Shown here: positions 52,319 through 61,498 of the stretch, in pieces | Numbering within the stretch: position 1 is the first letter of the stretch | Layout: every line of letters starts with the position of its first letter | NCBI RefSeq assembly: GCF_000429465.1 | Contig: NZ_AUBX01000016.1 | Coordinates: forward strand, 1-64,000 | Direction: 5' to 3' | DNA length: 64,000 bases | From: Algoriphagus vanfongensis DSM 17529 | GTDB taxonomy: Bacteria; Bacteroidota; Bacteroidia; Cytophagales; Cyclobacteriaceae | Notes under the pieces: generated by a model | Databases searched by the model: none | What the model saw: the letters and a program-made list of their open reading frames with translations, nothing else | Told to the model about the DNA's origin: nothing | Made by a program: the position numbers and the translations under genes

Positions 52319-53977
52319 CTATTCCTTATACATCAGCTCATAGTATTCTCTGGCCATGCGGTTGCTTTCAAAAAAACCGACAACGTCTTTCATTCCCTTT
52401 TGAACGATTTGTCTCCAGCGATTTTTGTCCTCATAGTAGGTGGGCAAGATTTCATTTTCCAAAATTTCATACAGTTTGTTGAGATCATATTCATCTTGCT
52501 CTTGTACATTCATGGATGCATAGTCGGGAGATGGAACGATAAAGCTGTTTTCACCATGTTGGGCAAACTCACAGATCCAACCATCATAGGTGGAAAAGTT
52601 GACGCTGCCGTTCATCGCCGCAGTCATACCAGAAGTGCCTGATGCCTCTCGTGGTACACGGGGATTATTCAGCCAGATGTCAGATGCTTGCTTGAGTTGC
52701 TTGCTAAGAGTGAGTTCGTACCCTACACAGACAGCCATATTCGGATAGTTTTTGCTGAGATGTACCAGTTGATTAAATACCGATACTGCTCCATAGTCTA
52801 GCGGGTAGGGCTTGCCGGCCCAAATGATCTGGATCGGCCGCTCCTTGTTTTTCATCAATTGATCAAACCTTTTCAAATCCCGTGTGATGAGTTCGGCACG
52901 CTTGTAGGCAGCAAAACGTCGTGCCCAGACGATAGTGAGAATGTCTGGATCAAGTAATTGCCCTGTCTGATCAGCGACGATTTCGAAGGCTCTTTTTTTC
53001 AAGAATCTTTTCCTGTCATCGAAGGCTTCCTGATCTGCTGTCTCCTCATGTCGGTAGAGCTGCTTGTCCGCCCAGTATTGATAGTTTTGGGAATTGGTGA
53101 TGTGGGTGATTTCGGGGATGTCAGCTTGGTTTTTCCACATTTCCCTACTCACTTGACCATGGAGTCTAGAGACTCCGTTTGCCTTGCGAGCAAAACGCAG
53201 GGCTGCCAAGCTATGATTGAAATTGTCTCCATTCATGCCTGTCAGGCTTTTGACCTCCTCTATAGAATAGCCATTGAAAAAGCTCATTTTATTGAGCAAG
53301 TAATAGTCATGGTTTTCATTGCCTGCTTCTTCAGGTGTATGAGTGGTGAAAACCAGTCGCTTTTTGACTTCTTCCTTGGATCCGAATTTGCGAAGCAAAT
53401 GAAAAACGGCACTCACTCCATGGGCTTCATTGAGATGATAGATATCAGGGTTGAAATTGAGTTCATCCAAGAGTTTGGCACCTCCCAGACCGAGCACCTG
53501 ACATTGGGCGATTTTGGCGGCTGTATCTGCATCATACAGCTTGTGCGTAATCGTCTGGCTGAGGTAGTCGTTTTCTGGGACATCTGTACTGAGCAAAAAT
53601 AGGGGCGCACTGTCAAATGTCTCTGGTGCAAGATAGTATGCTTTGATCCAAACGGGGACATCGTGAACGGTAATTTGGAATTTGAGGCCGGTGTCGATAA
53701 GAAAGCTATAAATTTTCTCATACCATTCGGGCTTGAGTGTCTGATCCTGATTGCGGCCTTGATCATAGTAGCCGTATTTCCAAAGGATGCCGATTCCGAT
53801 TAGGTTTTGGCGGAGCTCATAGGCGCTCCTCAGGTGTGAGCCGGATAGGAAGCCTAATCCTCCTGAGTAGATCTTGAGAGGCTGATGGATGGCAAATTCC
53901 ATTGAGAAATAGGCCGTTTTGCTGGAATATTCAGGAGCTACCTCATAGGGCACCTGAAAATTTTTGAAATCTGTCAT
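52319..53977 (-). CDS. Short alpha-glucan phosphorylase-like protein (GT35-related) lacking the PLP lysine
   Basis: 552 residues, the size of short-form bacterial and archaeal alpha-glucan phosphorylases rather than the roughly 800 of GlgP. Conserved pieces: YFSMEFAIHQPLKIYSGGLGFLSG, HLNEAHGVSAVFHLLR, FTTHTPEEAGNE, WARRFAAYKRAELI, and REASGTSGMTAAMNGSVN. In active GT35 enzymes the last motif has Lys after SGM/SNM and that Lys carries pyridoxal phosphate; here it is Thr452, confirmed from the DNA (ACT). A classical phosphorolytic role is therefore doubtful, and another glucan transferase reaction is possible. No glgA, glgB or glgC nearby. Confidence 0.85.
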   Translation of the reverse strand: MTDFKNFQVPYEVAPEYSSKTAYFSMEFAIHQPLKIYSGGLGFLSGSHLRSAYELRQNLIGIGILWKYGYYDQGRNQDQTLKPEWYEKIYSFLIDTGLKFQITVHDVPVWIKAYYLAPETFDSAPLFLLSTDVPENDYLSQTITHKLYDADTAAKIAQCQVLGLGGAKLLDELNFNPDIYHLNEAHGVSAVFHLLRKFGSKEEVKKRLVFTTHTPEEAGNENHDYYLLNKMSFFNGYSIEEVKSLTGMNGDNFNHSLAALRFARKANGVSRLHGQVSREMWKNQADIPEITHITNSQNYQYWADKQLYRHEETADQEAFDDRKRFLKKRAFEIVADQTGQLLDPDILTIVWARRFAAYKRAELITRDLKRFDQLMKNKERPIQIIWAGKPYPLDYGAVSVFNQLVHLSKNYPNMAVCVGYELTLSKQLKQASDIWLNNPRVPREASGTSGMTAAMNGSVNFSTYDGWICEFAQHGENSFIVPSPDYASMNVQEQDEYDLNKLYEILENEILPTYYEDKNRWRQIVQKGMKDVVGFFESNRMAREYYELMYKE

Positions 53978-54109
53978 GAATTGGAGTGGTTAGAGAGTTG
54001 GTAAAAACAGAAAAGTATCTTTCTCCAATGTATCGAAAAATGCCGGTTTAAAGAACTTCAGAAAATGAAGATTTCTTTAAGTGTCCAAGACAAATCTAGA
54101 GGCTTGACA

Positions 54110-54142
54110 TAAAAAAACCGACTCCTGATTGCAGAAGTCGGT
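54110..54142 (-). terminator. Terminator of the large M14 peptidase gene
   Basis: Arms ACCGACT and AGTCGGT with a 12-base loop; on the minus strand followed by U7. It is 23 bases past the stop codon. Confidence 0.82.
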
Positions 54143-54165
54143 CTTGATCTAAAAAGGATGAGATT

Positions 54166-56697
54166 TTACTGCCCTACCATAAAGATGGCGTTGCTTAGTA
54201 CTAGCTTACCGGATTCCCAGAAACCTCTGAAAATAGGATTGTCCACAAAGTAAACGATAGTTCCCCGACCTTGTCTTTCGGCACCGATAGCAAGAGATTC
54301 TCCCATTTTTGACTTGATTTTGTAACCAATGTAGCCTGTTCTGTAGGAGTCATTGGACAAGATCTTCCCTGCATTGACGCCATTGTCCATGTAGGCGTAG
54401 TGGTTTGAGTTATTTTTTAGCGTATAGTATTTGCCTCCAGTGCCATAGCCTAAAGGATGCGTCATATCCATATCCACCTGATAGATGGATCCTGCAGTTC
54501 CCCCCGAGATAGCGAGTCTCTCGCTTTCTAGGTAAGGCTCCAATCTTTCGCTTTTGGCGATCTCGCCAGATTCCTTTTCAGCAGCTTTCTTGGCATCGTC
54601 TGTATCAAAGGTTTTCAATGCAAATCCTTCTTTGTTGGCAAATAAATTGACTGCGCCATCGATGGCGATCAGCTTACCTCCAGCCTTGACCCAGTCCATC
54701 ATTTTGTCCATGGCTGGCTTGGCCATTCCTCCTCCCCACATCGAAGGCAGGATGATCACATCATATTTGCTGAGATCATAGCGCGTCAAATTATCCATTT
54801 CCAGATTGGAAAGCGGGTAGTTCAATTCTTTTTCGAAGAAATGCCATACTTCTCCATATCCCAAAGAGGACGTTCCTTGTCCACCGATCAAGGCGACTTT
54901 TGGAGCTTCGATTTCGCGGATATTGGGCGAGCCAAAGTCTTTGCCTTCTTCCATATAGCCAGTCATGGTAGTGGCCAGCTCGATACCAAATTCATTGGCG
55001 GTGTCTGTCACTTTTTTGTCAAAATCAGCGACGTATTTGTTGTCTCCCTTTGTGATTAAGAGTGAGCCTGCAGAGAAGCTCTTGCCCTCTACGGTAAATG
55101 GGAATTCAGGGTATTTCACTCGGATTCCCTGATTGAAGAGGCTGGTCAAAAATGCTGCAGCTCGGGTACCTTGCCAATTGGCTATGTAGGCGACAGGTGT
55201 TTTTCCAGGGGTATTGGTGCTGAATTCTGGCTTTTCGTAAGCGGCGCTCGGATCCATACGGCTTTCCAAAGCGTAAGCTTCTAGGCCATAAGCATAGGGC
55301 ATAGCCCAGCTGGTGATGTCATACGTGATGCTGTCGTTCAGTTGAGGGTTTGGTTCAAAGAAAACCTGAGCCAAAACAGATTTAGGCTGGTAGGCAGAGA
55401 TCACAATATCCTCCTCAGACGTGGAGAAAGACTCAGATTTGCCTGTTTGATAAGCAAAGCCTTTCAGTCCTGATTTGCTTCCAGCTTTTCCGTATCTAAT
55501 TCCATTTTTATCCAGTAATTCCAGCAGTTTAGCCAGCTGGGCAGGGTTGCTCTCCCCTTTGATGACAAAGCTTTTGTATTGTCCTTTTGGGTTGGATGAA
55601 TTTTCTTCGTAGTAGTTGGCAAACTCCTCCAGCAACTTATCAGAGTGAGCACTGGTCATTTCTGCAGCAGACATAGCGGCAGTGTAGTGACCTTCGATCC
55701 GATAGCTCAAAGTCACAGTATCTCCGACGGCATTGAAGCCTCCGATACCGGCCTGGCCGCCGCCGCCCTGCTCAATAGTCATCCCAATCGCACCATTGTA
55801 CATGGGGTAGGTGTCTCCATAAGAAGGGTACAGCAAGTCAAATCTTTCTTTGGTGAAATAAAAACGACCCATTTCATCAAAGTATTTGGCGGTGTTTTTA
55901 CCAAAAATATCTTGGAACTCATGTTGCCATTCAGTCAATTGCTCGTGCAGAGGCTCCGCTGCTGGGGCCATGTAGAAGGGATTATTGATCCCCTGCTCGT
56001 GAAAGTCCAAGTGCAACTGCGGCATCCACTCTTGGTAGACCTTGAGTCTAGCCTGAGACTCCACCTGTACCTGCCAGGCCCAGTCTCTGTTGAGATCAAA
56101 AAGATAATGGTTGGCTCTACCTCCAGGCCAAGGCTCATTGTGCTCAACGGATTGGAGGTCCGGTTGCAGCGTCGTATTCATTTTTTGATTGTACCAGTTG
56201 GCATATCGATCTCTTCCGTCTGGGTTGATTGCCGGATCGATGATGATGATCTGATTTTTGAGCCATTCCTGAGAAGTAGCATTATTGGGGTCAGCAAGTG
56301 TGTGAAATGAAGAAATAGCTGCTTCCATTCCGACAGATTCATTGCCATGTACATTGAAAGACATCCAGTTGATAGGAATGGAAGTGCTGGGTGATCCGTC
56401 CATCAAGCCGGCTCTTTTCAAGTTGTCAGTACGGATTTGCTCCAGGTTTGCCATGTTTTCGGCACTGGAAAGGATGGCGATGATCAGTGGCCGCTTTTCA
56501 TTCGTCTCGCCATATTGGATGAGTTTTACATTGGGGTTGTTGGCTGCGACATGCTCAAAATAATCCACCATGCGGTGATGGGGAGTGAATCGATCGCCGG
56601 GTTTGTAGCCGAGAAACTGCTCAGGTGTCTGGATTTGCGCTTGCGCAAAGCTGATTCCCAAGCAGAGTAAAAGGGAAAGGAGTAAGGTTTTTTTCAT
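54166..56697 (-). CDS. Secreted M14-family peptidase with C-terminal glutamine-amidotransferase-like domain
   Basis: 843 residues from ATG 56697, which opens a clean signal peptide (MKKTLLLSLLLCLGISFAQAQ); a GTG further upstream would add 24 residues with no signal function. The M14 domain (about 40-380) shows NVHGNESVGMEAAI (His and Glu ligands), LDFHEQGINNPFY (third ligand) and MTIEQGGGG (catalytic Glu). The C-terminal third (about 610-720, PKVALIGGQGTSSLGYGEVW, YDVIILPSMWGGG) resembles a class-I glutamine amidotransferase-like fold, without an evident catalytic Cys. Exported zinc peptidase of unknown substrate. Confidence 0.92.
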   Translation of the reverse strand: MKKTLLLSLLLCLGISFAQAQIQTPEQFLGYKPGDRFTPHHRMVDYFEHVAANNPNVKLIQYGETNEKRPLIIAILSSAENMANLEQIRTDNLKRAGLMDGSPSTSIPINWMSFNVHGNESVGMEAAISSFHTLADPNNATSQEWLKNQIIIIDPAINPDGRDRYANWYNQKMNTTLQPDLQSVEHNEPWPGGRANHYLFDLNRDWAWQVQVESQARLKVYQEWMPQLHLDFHEQGINNPFYMAPAAEPLHEQLTEWQHEFQDIFGKNTAKYFDEMGRFYFTKERFDLLYPSYGDTYPMYNGAIGMTIEQGGGGQAGIGGFNAVGDTVTLSYRIEGHYTAAMSAAEMTSAHSDKLLEEFANYYEENSSNPKGQYKSFVIKGESNPAQLAKLLELLDKNGIRYGKAGSKSGLKGFAYQTGKSESFSTSEEDIVISAYQPKSVLAQVFFEPNPQLNDSITYDITSWAMPYAYGLEAYALESRMDPSAAYEKPEFSTNTPGKTPVAYIANWQGTRAAAFLTSLFNQGIRVKYPEFPFTVEGKSFSAGSLLITKGDNKYVADFDKKVTDTANEFGIELATTMTGYMEEGKDFGSPNIREIEAPKVALIGGQGTSSLGYGEVWHFFEKELNYPLSNLEMDNLTRYDLSKYDVIILPSMWGGGMAKPAMDKMMDWVKAGGKLIAIDGAVNLFANKEGFALKTFDTDDAKKAAEKESGEIAKSERLEPYLESERLAISGGTAGSIYQVDMDMTHPLGYGTGGKYYTLKNNSNHYAYMDNGVNAGKILSNDSYRTGYIGYKIKSKMGESLAIGAERQGRGTIVYFVDNPIFRGFWESGKLVLSNAIFMVGQ

Positions 56698-56814
56698 AGC
56701 TGTTGATTCGTTCGATGCCGAATTTAACTGGAAAATGGAAAGTGAGAAAACCAAAGGTGGAAAAGACACCCTCTTGGCAGTAATTCCTGAGAATAAGAGA
56801 GAAAGCAGGTGCTT

Positions 56815-57585
56815 TTAAAGCGAAGCTTTGAGGCAAAAGTCGCGGATCATCCAGAGCGTTTCAGCTTTTCGCTCATACATGCCCATGTGTCCCGTCTCTC
56901 CCAATTCAAAATAATCGGAAAAAGCATGTTTTTGTGCGCGGCTAGCCTCGATTTTGACAGAGCCATCCTGCGTACCTGCGATGAGAAGCTTTGGGCCAGC
57001 AAAATTTTTCAAAATATCCAGACGGTCTTTTCTGTCTCTCATTGCTTCGGTAAAAGCGATCAAACCATCCAAAGTAGATTCCTTGGCTTGTTCGACTGCT
57101 GTCTCCAGGGCTGTAGCCAATTCTTTTCTGCGATTTTCCGGGAAAAGCTGGGGTACGAAAGAAGTAGCGAATTTTTCAGCCCCGTTTTTTTTCAGAAAGG
57201 AAATTGCGCGATTGCGCATTTGTTTTTTGTCAGGGTCGTCGGCAAAGGCAGTACTATGAAAAAGGCCCACAGCTTTGATTTTGCTTTGCATCAGTTCTAG
57301 TAGTGCCAAGGCTACATAGCCGCCGAGGGAATGGCCGATGATGATGGGGTTTTCTATGTCATTTTCATCCATCCATTCTTCCAAGAGCACGGCTATTTCT
57401 TCCAGAGAAAAATGGTTTTGGAAAATGGGGCTTTGCCCAAAGCCAGGCAAATCAGGACAGATGACGCGAAAGTCTCTGGAAAGCTGCTCGGCAAAATCGG
57501 TCCACATGGCGCCAATTTCACAGAATCCATGGATCAAAATCAATACTTGGCCTTCGCCTTTTTCAAAAAAATGTATGGAAGACAT
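56815..57585 (-). CDS. Alpha/beta-fold hydrolase
   Basis: 256 residues, no signal peptide. Oxyanion region LIHGFCEIGAMW, nucleophile elbow GHSLGGY with Ser86, an Asp in AGTQDGSVK and His in ETGHMGMYE make a complete triad. Substrate cannot be deduced. The start is 5 bases from the dxs stop, so it is co-transcribed with dxs as the second gene, but a link to isoprenoid synthesis is only suggested by position. Confidence 0.9.
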   Translation of the reverse strand: MSSIHFFEKGEGQVLILIHGFCEIGAMWTDFAEQLSRDFRVICPDLPGFGQSPIFQNHFSLEEIAVLLEEWMDENDIENPIIIGHSLGGYVALALLELMQSKIKAVGLFHSTAFADDPDKKQMRNRAISFLKKNGAEKFATSFVPQLFPENRRKELATALETAVEQAKESTLDGLIAFTEAMRDRKDRLDILKNFAGPKLLIAGTQDGSVKIEASRAQKHAFSDYFELGETGHMGMYERKAETLWMIRDFCLKASL

Positions 57586-57590
57586 CGGGG

Positions 57591-59504
57591 TTAGCTAAGC
57601 TTTTCCACTGTCGCCATACTACGTACAGCGCTGGCTATTCCTCGAGGATCAAATCCACAAGCCTCTTGTAGTTCGATTTGCTCGCCATGTTCGATGATTT
57701 CGTCAGGAATCCCAAGTCGTTTTACCTGAGCTTGGTAGCCATGGTCCATCATCCATTCGAGCACTGCGGAGCCAAATCCTCCCATCAGGCAGCCGTCCTC
57801 TACTGTCACCACTTTGCTGAATTTCCCAAAAATCTCATGGAGTAATTCTTCATCCAGCGGTTTCACAAATCTCATGTCGAAATGAGCAGGGTTGAGTCCT
57901 TCGGAAGCGAGGGTTTCGCAGGCCTCCACGGCATAATTTCCAATATGTCCTATTGTCAGAATAGCTACCTCTTCTCCTTCTTTGATGATTCTACCTTGTC
58001 CCAGAGGAATACCTTCAAATGGTGTTCTCCACTCTGGCATGACGCCTTTTCCTCTTGGATATCTGATAGAATAAGGGCCTTCATGGGAAAGGGAGGAATA
58101 CATCATATTTCTCAATTCCTGCTCATTCATAGGAGCTGCTACCACTAAATTGGGGATGCATCTGAAATAAGCTATATCATAGGCCCCGTGATGGGTAGGT
58201 CCATCAGCTCCTGCAAATCCTGCTCGATCCAGGCAGAAGACAACTGGTAAATTTTGCAAACACACATCATGGACGACCTGATCATAGGCCCGCTGCATGA
58301 AAGTGGAATAAATATTACAGAATGGTTTGAGTCCTTGTGTGGCAAGACCTGCGGAGAATGTCACAGCATGCTGCTCAGCTATCCCCACGTCAAATGCCCT
58401 GTCTGGCATCGCCTCCATCATGATATTCAAAGAAGACCCAGAAGGCATAGCTGGAGTGATACCCATAATGCGTTCATCCTGCTCCGCCAGTTCTACAAGC
58501 GTGTGTCCGAAAACATCCTGGTATTTGGGAGCTTGCGGCTTGGAAGGTGATTTTTTGTAAATCTCACCCGTTACTTTGTCAAAGGTGCCCGGCGCATGCC
58601 AAGTGGTTTGATTTCCTTTTTCGGCAGGCTCATAACCTTTTCCTTTCACTGTCACACAATGAAGGATTTTTGGGCCTGGAATGTCCTTGAGATCGTCTAA
58701 GATTTCCACCAAGTGATTGACATCATGTCCGTCTACCGGACCAAAGTATCTCAAATTGAGAGACTCGAAGAGGTTGCTTTGATTGAGCAAGGCAGATTTG
58801 ATCGCCCCTTCCACTTTTGAGATGACCTCTTGAGCGGAGCTGCCAAATTTGCTGAATTTCCCGAGCAATTTCCAAACTTCATCTTTCACCTTATTATAGG
58901 TATGAGAAGTAGTGATATCTGTGAGATAATCTTTCAAGGCTCCGACATTGGGGTCGATAGCCATGCAGTTATCATTTAGAACAATCAGGATATTGGAATC
59001 AGAAACACCGGCATGATTCATCGCCTCAAATGCCATCCCTCCAGTCATGGATCCATCGCCGATGACAGCTACATTTTGGATGCCAGTGCCTTTGTATTTG
59101 GATGCCACGGCCATACCCAATGCTGCTGAGATGGATGTGCTACTATGTCCTACGCCAAAGGAGTCGTACTCACTTTCTTTTCTTTTAGGAAAACCTGAGA
59201 TGCCTCCGAAGATTCGGTTGGTATGAAACTGATCTCTTCTTCCAGTGAGAATTTTGTGTCCGTATGCCTGATGTCCCACATCCCAGACCAGCTGATCTTG
59301 AGGGGTATTGAGCACATAGTGCAAAGCTACGGTAAGCTCTACCACACCGAGGCTAGCGCCAAAGTGTCCTCCATAGACGGAGACATTGTCCACGATGAAG
59401 TGTCTCAATTCATCACAAATCTGGACCAACTTTTCCTTCGGAAATTTCTTTAAGTCCTCAGGACTATTGATTTGAGCTAGTAATTCTCCCGGTTCAATCA
59501 GCAT
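57591..59504 (-). CDS. dxs: 1-Deoxy-D-xylulose-5-phosphate synthase
   Basis: 637 residues. The thiamine-diphosphate-binding motif GDGSMTGGMAFEAMNHAG with a following NDN, the HCVTVKGKGYEPAE segment, IAEQHAVTFSAGLA with the catalytic Glu, and a C-terminal transketolase domain (VEDGCLMGGFGSAVLEW). It condenses pyruvate and glyceraldehyde 3-phosphate, the first step of the MEP isoprenoid route. Shares the intergenic region with the divergent scpA gene; CAAAATTA at 59653-59660 is a possible but distant minus-strand -7 element. Confidence 0.97.
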   Translation of the reverse strand: MLIEPGELLAQINSPEDLKKFPKEKLVQICDELRHFIVDNVSVYGGHFGASLGVVELTVALHYVLNTPQDQLVWDVGHQAYGHKILTGRRDQFHTNRIFGGISGFPKRKESEYDSFGVGHSSTSISAALGMAVASKYKGTGIQNVAVIGDGSMTGGMAFEAMNHAGVSDSNILIVLNDNCMAIDPNVGALKDYLTDITTSHTYNKVKDEVWKLLGKFSKFGSSAQEVISKVEGAIKSALLNQSNLFESLNLRYFGPVDGHDVNHLVEILDDLKDIPGPKILHCVTVKGKGYEPAEKGNQTTWHAPGTFDKVTGEIYKKSPSKPQAPKYQDVFGHTLVELAEQDERIMGITPAMPSGSSLNIMMEAMPDRAFDVGIAEQHAVTFSAGLATQGLKPFCNIYSTFMQRAYDQVVHDVCLQNLPVVFCLDRAGFAGADGPTHHGAYDIAYFRCIPNLVVAAPMNEQELRNMMYSSLSHEGPYSIRYPRGKGVMPEWRTPFEGIPLGQGRIIKEGEEVAILTIGHIGNYAVEACETLASEGLNPAHFDMRFVKPLDEELLHEIFGKFSKVVTVEDGCLMGGFGSAVLEWMMDHGYQAQVKRLGIPDEIIEHGEQIELQEACGFDPRGIASAVRSMATVEKLS

Positions 59505-59632
59505 CTATCTAGGCATTTTAAAGTCTGAGATGATAAACTATAGCTATACTGGTTTGTTTTATAGTTAGCATGACAACTACTTGACAATCTCCAATCTCAG
59601 ACCAGAAATCCAATTAAATTACATTAATTGAA

Positions 59633-59640
59633 TATCTTTG
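59633..59640 (+). promoter_or_regulatory. -7 promoter element for the scpA operon
   Basis: TATCTTTG matches TAnnTTTG. It is 41 bases before the TTG start of scpA. No -33 TTTG at the normal distance. Confidence 0.4.
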
Positions 59641-59681
59641 GCTACAAGGTGGCAAAATTAACCCATTAATTTAAATATCCC

Positions 59682-60431
59682 TTGAGTTTCGAAATCAAAT
59701 TACCGCTCTTCGAAGGACCTTTCGACCTGATGCTCTTCTTTATAGAGCGGGACGAACTGGATATTTATGACATTCCTATCTCCAAGATTACCAATGATTT
59801 CTTGGATTATATCCATCACTTGGAAAAGATGGAAATCGAAGTGGCGAGTGAGTTTATTCTCTTTGCTGCTACCCTGATGAAAATCAAATCCAAAATGCTG
59901 CTGCCACGGCCGGAGCTGAATGAGGATGGAGAGGAAATCGACCCCAGAGAGGAGTTGATTCGCAACCTATTGGAGTATAAGAAGTATAAATCTGTCGTAG
60001 AAGACTTGTCGTCACTGGAGTCAGAGCGTCTCATGAAAGAAAAGCGGGGAAATATCGCCGCTGAATTGAAAGCTCTGAGAAAGGTGGATGATGTGGACGC
60101 AGAAATGCAGGATTTGGATCTGTATAAGCTGCTGAAAGTCTTCCAAAAATGCATGGCCAAAATGGCTGCACGGGTGGAGGAAACCAAACATACGGTCATC
60201 CAATACCCCTATACGATCGAACAGCAAAAAGACTTTGTGTTGGAGAAAATCAGTTTTAAAAAACAAGTGCCTTTTACCGAGTTTATCACCTACAAACCCG
60301 ATAAAATATTCGTTATCTATACTTTTTTGGCAATTCTGGAATTGCTTCAGCTCTCCCAGGTCACTATAGTGATCGGAGAGGGTTTTAATAATTTTTGGGT
60401 AGAAAAGACTGAGCCTATCGCTGCAGCCTGA
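59682..60431 (+). CDS. scpA: Segregation and condensation protein ScpA
   Basis: 249 residues. Start at TTG 59682, since no ATG or GTG occurs between the upstream in-frame stop and the conserved LPLFEGPFDLMLFFI. Other family features: ELDIYDIPISKITNDFLDYI, ASEFILFAATLMKIKSKMLLP, and a C-terminal winged helix (FTEFITYKPDKIFVIYTFLAILELLQL). ScpA is the kleisin of the bacterial SMC condensin. scpB is not in the window. The next gene starts 1 base after its stop. Confidence 0.94.
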   Translation: MSFEIKLPLFEGPFDLMLFFIERDELDIYDIPISKITNDFLDYIHHLEKMEIEVASEFILFAATLMKIKSKMLLPRPELNEDGEEIDPREELIRNLLEYKKYKSVVEDLSSLESERLMKEKRGNIAAELKALRKVDDVDAEMQDLDLYKLLKVFQKCMAKMAARVEETKHTVIQYPYTIEQQKDFVLEKISFKKQVPFTEFITYKPDKIFVIYTFLAILELLQLSQVTIVIGEGFNNFWVEKTEPIAAA

Positions 60432-60432
60432 T

Positions 60433-61497
60433 ATGAAGCTTGATAACAAAAAAATCTTTGAAACCCTGAATCCCAATAAGGTCTGGGTACCGATCCTGAT
60501 TGGTTTGGGGATTGTCTTTGGGATGTTTTATCTGGATCCTTCGGTCAACAAAGATTCTCTCAAGGGAATTTTTGATGCTTCTCTTCCTTGGATTTTTGTA
60601 GCCATTTTGGTGATTTTCTTTAGAGATGTAGGCTATGTATATAGGATCAGGATCATCACTGACAAGAATCTGTCCTGGCTGAGAGCCATCTATGTGATTA
60701 TCCTGTGGGAATTTGCCTCAGCTGTCACCCCATCGGTAGTAGGTGGTACGGCTGTTGCGATTTTTATTCTGAATAAAGAAGGAATCAAACTCGGTAGAGC
60801 TATAGCCTATGTGATGGTGACAGCGATCCTGGACAATTTATTCTTTGTGATAGGAGCTCCGATTATTCTGTTTTTTGCCAAAGGAAATATCTTCCCGGAC
60901 AGTCGTCTCCTTGAGGCGCAGCTGCAGAATAGCATGGAAGCTATTTTCTGGATCAGTTATTCTCTCTATGCTGCTTATAGTCTGATCATGGCTGCGGCAT
61001 TATTTTATAGACCTCGGGTTTTCAAATGGGTATTGATCAAAATATTCTCTATCAAATGGCTCAGGAAATGGAAGCATGATGCACAAGAATATGGCAATCA
61101 GATCATAGAAGCTTCCAAGGAACTATCCGGGAAAAATTGGAGATATTGGGTTCCTATCATCGTCGCAACGATCTTTATCTGGAGTTCGAGGTACTTGATG
61201 CTGAATGCGCTGATTTCGGCCTTTATTCCATTGAATCTGCATGAGCATACGATCGTTTTTGCCCGTCAGGTGATCATGTGGATAGTCATGATGATCTCAC
61301 CTACTCCGGGTAGTTCGGGTACTGCTGAGTTTTTCTTTGGTCAGTTCTTTACCGAGTTTTTGAGTAATTATACCTTCATTACCAGCATTCTGTGGAGGCT
61401 GTTTTCCTACTATCCTTACTTGATATTGGGAGCTATTTTCCTTCCTCGTTGGATTCGCCAGGTATTTTTCAAAAAGAAAAAAGAGAAATCTGAATAG
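60433..61497 (+). CDS. Lysylphosphatidylglycerol synthetase/UPF0104-type flippase-like membrane protein
   Basis: 354 residues with about eight membrane helices. Family features: FRDVGYVYRIRIIT, WEFASAVTPSVVGGTAVAIFILNKEGI and the C-terminal MMISPTPGSSGTAEFFF. These belong to the UPF0104/AglD-MprF transmembrane family, proposed to move lipids or lipid-linked sugars across the membrane. The substrate is unknown; the neighbour is murF-alr, so a cell-envelope role is likely. It begins 1 base after scpA and ends 1 base before murF-alr, so the three are one operon. Confidence 0.88.
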   Translation: MKLDNKKIFETLNPNKVWVPILIGLGIVFGMFYLDPSVNKDSLKGIFDASLPWIFVAILVIFFRDVGYVYRIRIITDKNLSWLRAIYVIILWEFASAVTPSVVGGTAVAIFILNKEGIKLGRAIAYVMVTAILDNLFFVIGAPIILFFAKGNIFPDSRLLEAQLQNSMEAIFWISYSLYAAYSLIMAAALFYRPRVFKWVLIKIFSIKWLRKWKHDAQEYGNQIIEASKELSGKNWRYWVPIIVATIFIWSSRYLMLNALISAFIPLNLHEHTIVFARQVIMWIVMMISPTPGSSGTAEFFFGQFFTEFLSNYTFITSILWRLFSYYPYLILGAIFLPRWIRQVFFKKKKEKSE

Positions 61498-61498
61498 T

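Noticed and set aside
52958-53602. Plus-strand open frame (214 codons) opposite the phosphorylase-like gene
   Set aside because: Shadow frame; no motif or start context.
55645-56310. Plus-strand open frame (221 codons) opposite the large M14 peptidase
   Set aside because: Antisense to conserved zinc-binding motifs; no independent support.
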